From Cynocephalus volans (taxonomy: Eukaryota; Chordata; Mammalia; Dermoptera; Cynocephalidae), in the NCBI RefSeq assembly GCF_027409185.1, contig NC_084471.1, forward strand, positions 8,833,035-8,897,034: a stretch of 64,000 nucleotides of DNA. Direction: 5' to 3'. The translations under genes and the position numbers were made by a program. Positions 57,150 through 64,000 of the stretch are shown one piece after another; within the stretch, counting starts at the first letter, position 1; each line of letters opens with the position of its first letter. The notes under the pieces are model-generated. The model saw nothing but the letters and a program-made list of their open reading frames with translations. It was not told where the DNA came from and did no database searches.

Positions 57150-58000
57150 GATCACCGAGAGCGCTGGGGAGAGGCCTGGAGGAAACACACGCCCGTGCCC
57201 GTGCTCCCGGCCATGCGCTTCCCTCCCGGGACTCTGCGGGGCGCGGCAGCTGTCAGGGATGGGGATGGGAAGACGCCTGAGGGGTCCCATCTTCTCCACT
57301 CCGCTAAGTGGCAGAGACTCTGGGATCCAGCCCCAGATCCAGGACCGTCCAGCGACTCGGGGCAGGCGGAAGTCAGTCTGCGCGGCTGCTGCAGTCGTCC
57401 TTCGCCACCAGCCCGGGGCGCAGGGAGCGGGCTCCAGGACAGCGGGGCCGAGGGTGCGCGCCCCGAGCTCTTGACCGCCGCGGCGACTCAGGGTCCCAGC
57501 GCTCACGCGCGCCCCGAGGACGGCGGCCCGAGCCAGGGGGGCTCCGGGCGCGGGCCACGGCCCCGACTTTAGGGCGACGTGCAGGCGGAGCGGTCCCGGA
57601 GCCCCTCCCGCCCCTGTCTGCGTTCTTAGCGTACGGAGACTTGTGCCCAGGAGGGCCGACCTGTCCCGGGGGCGCGCTGTGTGGCCGCCGCCGAGCCCCG
57701 TCCTCCTCAGTGTGTTCCCGCGCTCCGGTCTTGGTGGCCAGCTCCGGATGTGCACGGCCACTGGCGCCTTTGGAGGGTCCTGAGTGGGGAGCCCGAGGGG
57801 GAGTTTTCAGGCAGAGAAGCCACCTGTGGCTCTGGAGCGACTCCTCCAGCCAGGGGTCCTTGCGGGGAGGGCGCATGGGGGAGTGGGACGCGACGATGAG
57901 CCCCAGCTCCCAGCCCCTCAATCCCGCCGTTCTCTCGCGACCTCAGGAGCCCGGCGCCCCCTCCCTCCCACGGGCAGCTGGAGCCTGAGTCACCAGCTGC
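57150..58000. promoter_or_regulatory. Orphan CpG island
   Basis: About 850 bp of dense CpG and high GC with no recognised exon, located between TNFRSF13C and SHISA8. Long open frames occur on both strands, but this is expected in GC-rich DNA and none shows a recognisable domain. It may be an alternative SHISA8 promoter, a lncRNA promoter or an enhancer-type island. Confidence 0.55.
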
Positions 58001-60700
58001 CTCTCAGGAGACAAAGGCAGCCGTGAGCCCTCCCTCGGACCCCCTCGTGGAACCGGCATTTGCACTAGCAGGGAGTCCAGAGTCCCCAGAATCTCTGCTT
58101 CTTGCGGAGCCCTCCATCACTGAGGAAATGGAAGCAAAATGAGCTTAGGAACAAGGGCTTTGAGGCTTGCAGGTGGCAACTGCCGTCACAATCACCATTT
58201 TCTCAGCTGGCTGCCCTGGGGGCTCCCACCAGGCCACACGTACCTAGGTGTTTCCCAGTTGGGGACCCACTGACTTCTCCCTGCAGCTCTGCCAAAGAGA
58301 TGCTAGCAGCACATCTTACAGATGAGAAAACTGAGGCCTAGAAAGGTTAAAAGACCCCGGTAGAGCAAAACTTCCAACCTGGCCAGTCTGACTCCAAAAT
58401 GAAAGATTAGTAGAAGAAGCTCTCGGTGTGAGGCTAGAAAGGCTTCCAGAAAGAGAGAACAGCCTGTGTGAAGGCCTGAGGGCCTCAGGGCATGTCTGGG
58501 CCAGGCAATGGCCGGTGCGCTCTCGGGGTGTAGGAAACGCTTCCCTGGGCTCTGGGCCGGGGCCCTCCAGCTGCTCTCTGTTTGTACTGAACCAGCCAGA
58601 AGCCAGGTTTGGGGCTGACAGTGCAGGTTCCAGGCCATATCCTGGCCCTTCCTGGCTGTGTTCCAGTCACGGCAAGTCACTTCCCCTCTCTGGGTCTTGG
58701 GTTTCTGTCTAGGAAATCCCAAACCCTGCTGCCCAGGGCTGGGCAGGGCTGGCAGACTCGTCATCCAGCATCTAAAATGGGGATACTGAGGCCCAGCACA
58801 GGACCCCCAGCGTCCCATGGCCAGAGCCAGGCACCAGGCTCAAGAGTGAAGGAAGGACATGTGTGCACAGGCGCATCCACACTGACACACACATTTACGT
58901 GTGTGCCCACAATGCCCTTATAGTCACGCTAGCCCCGAACATGCACACTCACATCCACAAGCACACGCTGACACCTGCGCACTCAAAGTGCCAGCACTCA
59001 GAGCTAGGGGCGGGGTGGGTGCCCTTCAGGCGCAGAGACTCGGCTCCTCTGCCCGCCCTGCGGGGCTCACTGCAGATGCCAGGGGTTATTTTAAGCCTGG
59101 ATCAATGGACAATTTTTGGTGACACAGGCTGGGGGGGGGCAGGCAGAGGAGATAAGGGGCAAGTGCCCTGGAGCCTCGCTGTGGCAAGGGACCCCCAGGG
59201 TCCAGGGTAAAGGGGTCACCCCTCAGCTGGGTTGCCCCATCTCTTCGCTCCCCTTGGCAAAACATGCCCGGGCACCTGGGGGGCAGCGTCAGCTTAATGG
59301 ATGGTCAGATCCCAGGGCCCAGCCAGTCAGAGCTGGACTGTGTCTTTGCAATTGTCCTCTCCTGGTTCCCCTCACCGCATGAGGCCAAGTGCTCATCTGG
59401 ACAGGGTATTGGGTGCCTGGCACAGACCCAGATTTGTAGGCACCTGTGGTTGCTGGCTGACCACTGCATCAGACTGAGATGGGGAGGAAGCCATGCGTGG
59501 GGAGAGATTGAGGGTTGGACATGGGTGGGATGGAGGGGCTGGAATCCAACTCTTAATTGGATTAATGGACGTCACTCTATACATATATTTGCAGGACCCG
59601 ATGGGGGTCAACATGGGGTCTAATCTTAGCAGAGTTCCCAGAGCCAGGATAGTGGGGGCAAGAGGGGACCTGGGAGGGGACATAATCCAGGGGAGAGCAT
59701 TGGGAGACTCACTCTAGACCCAGTAGGGTCACCCTACCTAGGAAGAGGCTGCAGTTCCAAGGCAGCAGAGACAAGCTCTTTAAACCCAGAGTCCAACAAT
59801 GGGATGGGCGAGCAGGGAGGAGCCGCCAGCCTCAGAGCTCCAGCAGTCTGGGGGCAGCTGGCAGCGTGTGGCAGGAGCATCGACACAAACAGTGCAGTGG
59901 GTGCCACTGATTCCATTTCTAGGAATATCGTCTAAGGAAGTAGAAAAGATGCTCCAGAGAGTATAGCTGCGAAGTTCTGAGCAGAATAACAAACTAAAAG
60001 TTTGACAGCAAAAAGTAAACTAAAAACCAGTTACAAAACGGTATGTGACGTGTGACACATCTTAGTGTCTCGGGTGATGGGATTAAAGCCATCTTATTTC
60101 ATTCCTTCACTCATCATTTTTTTTCCTTCTAAAATTGTAATAAGGAAAAAATTTTAATGGGGGTGGGATCTCCCGGGCTGGGTGGGAGTCGTGCGTGTGC
60201 ACAGGTCGGGGAGGGGACTGTCTTTAGTCAGGGCACACTCAGGGGAGAGGGCATTGTTGGGAGGTCACCTCCGCCCTTCCTGTCTTAGCCCACTAATACC
60301 TGAATCAGCCTGTCAGCCCCTCATCCCAGGCAGCAGAGGACCTGATCCTCCTTAAAATGTAAATCCTTCCTCTTCTTCCTCCTGCCACCTTCTCCACTTG
60401 TATAAGCTGATCCCTGTCGCTCAGTGAAGGGGGGATGGAAAGGGAGCAGGAATGACCCTAGGGAGCCCGAACTCTTCCTCTTACAGAAACTAGAGACTAG
60501 AGTCATCCATTCATTCATCCGTTCATTCATTCATTCTGCAAGTACTGACAGAGGCCTGAGCTGTGCAGGGACAGCCGGGTGAGTCGGGGGCCCAGTCCTT
60601 GCCCTCCTGGTGTTCCCATCTGGACAGTGCGAGGCACCAGGTCGACCCCTGCCTCCCGGACGGGGTGGATTATGAACCTGCCCTCCAGGAAGGATTGTTG
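58000..60700. other. Spacer upstream of SHISA8
   Basis: No recognised gene. It contains MIR-like fragments, a CA-rich low-complexity stretch near 58860-58980 and a probable old L1 fragment near 59900-60010. Confidence 0.5.
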
Positions 60701-61360
60701 ACGTTAAGATGGGAAACCGAGGCAGGGAGACGTAGGAGCCGGCCGCGGGGTCACAGTCTCCAGCTAAACTCGACTCCGGAAACATGACCGCGCCGTCGCC
60801 CCGGGCCGGGTCCGAGTTCCATCCACATGCCCCGCCCTTCCCCCTCGACTCGCGACAGGACCTCCAGGTCCCGCGTGAAGCCGCCGAGGTCCGCCCCGGG
60901 CCCGTCCCGCCTCCTCCTCGAAGGAGGGGGTGGGGACATCCCGGGCTCCCAGCTCAGCGTCCAGGGGGTTCTGGACCCTGTGCCCCGGCTCCTATTTAAC
61001 AGGCGGGAAACCGAGGCTCAGAGAGGGGAAGGGGCCTTCCTCTTGTCGCGACCAGGACGGACGGAGGGGACGCGAGTAGCCGAGGAGGGCGCCCTGACCC
61101 TCCGGGGCTGTGCCGGGCTGCTCTGATGTCCGCGCCTCGGTCCCCGTCCCTGCCCGTCGCGAGCCCGATGTCCGAGGTCACGGTCCCGGGAGCCTTACGC
61201 AGTCGGGAGGAAGGCTCGGGGCGGTCTCGGGGGAGGGTCCCGCCGCGCCGGCCCCGCCGGCCCCCTCCGGTCGCGGTCGCGGCGGCCGCGCTCCTCCCCC
61301 GGCGCTGCCTCCCGCCCGCCTCCTCCCCGCGCTCCCTGCCCCGCCCGCCGAGCCCGCGCA

Positions 61361-61414
61361 GAGCCGGAGCCGGAGCCGGAGCCGGAGCCCGAGCCGGAGC
61401 CCGAGCCCGAGCGC
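61361..61414 (+). repeat. Hexanucleotide repeat (GGAGCC/CGAGCC)n
   Basis: About eight units of GGAGCC and CGAGCC in tandem in the GC-rich sequence upstream of SHISA8, probably within its 5'UTR or promoter. Confidence 0.85.
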
Positions 61415-61567
61415 GGGCAGCGCGGAGCGGGCGGCGGGAAGACCGCGGAGTCGGGCGGCCCCGGCGCGGCCCCCGCTAGGCCCGGGACCCGCGCACCCGC
61501 CGGGCCGGCGAGAAGCCGGGGACCGCGCGCAGGCGAGGCCCCGCCGCCCGGCCCGGGTCCGAGGTGA

Positions 61568-64000
<2,433 letters not shown>

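Noticed and set aside
57308-57988. 226-codon frame in the orphan CpG island
   Set aside because: Overlapping long frames exist on both strands, as expected from GC content; no domain seen. The island is kept as a regulatory finding only.

Overview
This is mammalian nuclear DNA: split genes with GT/AG introns, CpG islands, and MIR, L2, L1, hAT-Charlie and ERVL-MaLR repeats. Five genes are recognised from remembered protein sequences: SEPTIN3 (-), SMIM45 (-), CENPM (+), TNFRSF13C (+) and SHISA8 (+). This is the gene order of human 22q13.2, read in the opposite direction. About ten tRNA-Ile-like SINEs, monomers and dimers, resemble the CYN family of colugos. A dermopteran (Galeopterus or Cynocephalus) is therefore the most likely source; this is inferred from memory of the family, not from a database search.

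Layout. 1-13.6 kb: 5' part of SEPTIN3 on the minus strand. Four internal coding exons lie between 394 and 5284, a short CpG-island first exon (Met-Ser-Lys) ends at 9441, and a very large upstream open exon (about 13.61-11.99 kb) ends in a phase-matched splice donor. The septin 3' half lies off the left edge. 13.6-23.5 kb: no recognised gene, repeats only. 23.5-24.8 kb: terminal exon of SMIM45 with the 68-residue membrane microprotein. 24.8-33.9 kb: repeat-rich spacer with nested LTR, SINE and L1 fossils. 33.9-43.5 kb: complete CENPM (six coding exons, 180 aa). 43.5-51.7 kb: spacer. 51.7-53.1 kb: complete TNFRSF13C/BAFF-R (three coding exons, 183 aa), with a probable MIR378I hairpin 1.8 kb downstream. 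55.9-56.4 kb: processed retrocopy of an unrecognised gene. 57.2-58.0 kb: CpG island with no assigned gene. 60.7-62.3 kb: CpG island and first coding exon of SHISA8, whose remaining exons are off the right edge.

The genes are unrelated in function: a neuronal septin GTPase, a membrane microprotein, a kinetochore CCAN subunit, the B-cell BAFF receptor, and a Shisa-family membrane protein. They share only conserved synteny. The most noteworthy signal is the roughly 1.6 kb open exon upstream of SEPTIN3. It would add about 490 residues, including a degenerate Met-Asp-Leu/Thr-Lys-Leu-Gly repeat array, to the N-terminus of the septin in frame. Other points are the 30-G tract just after the SMIM45 stop, a CHR-type cell-cycle motif in the CENPM promoter, a minimal uORF in SHISA8, the orphan CpG island, and nested insertions that order the ages of the LTR and SINE families.
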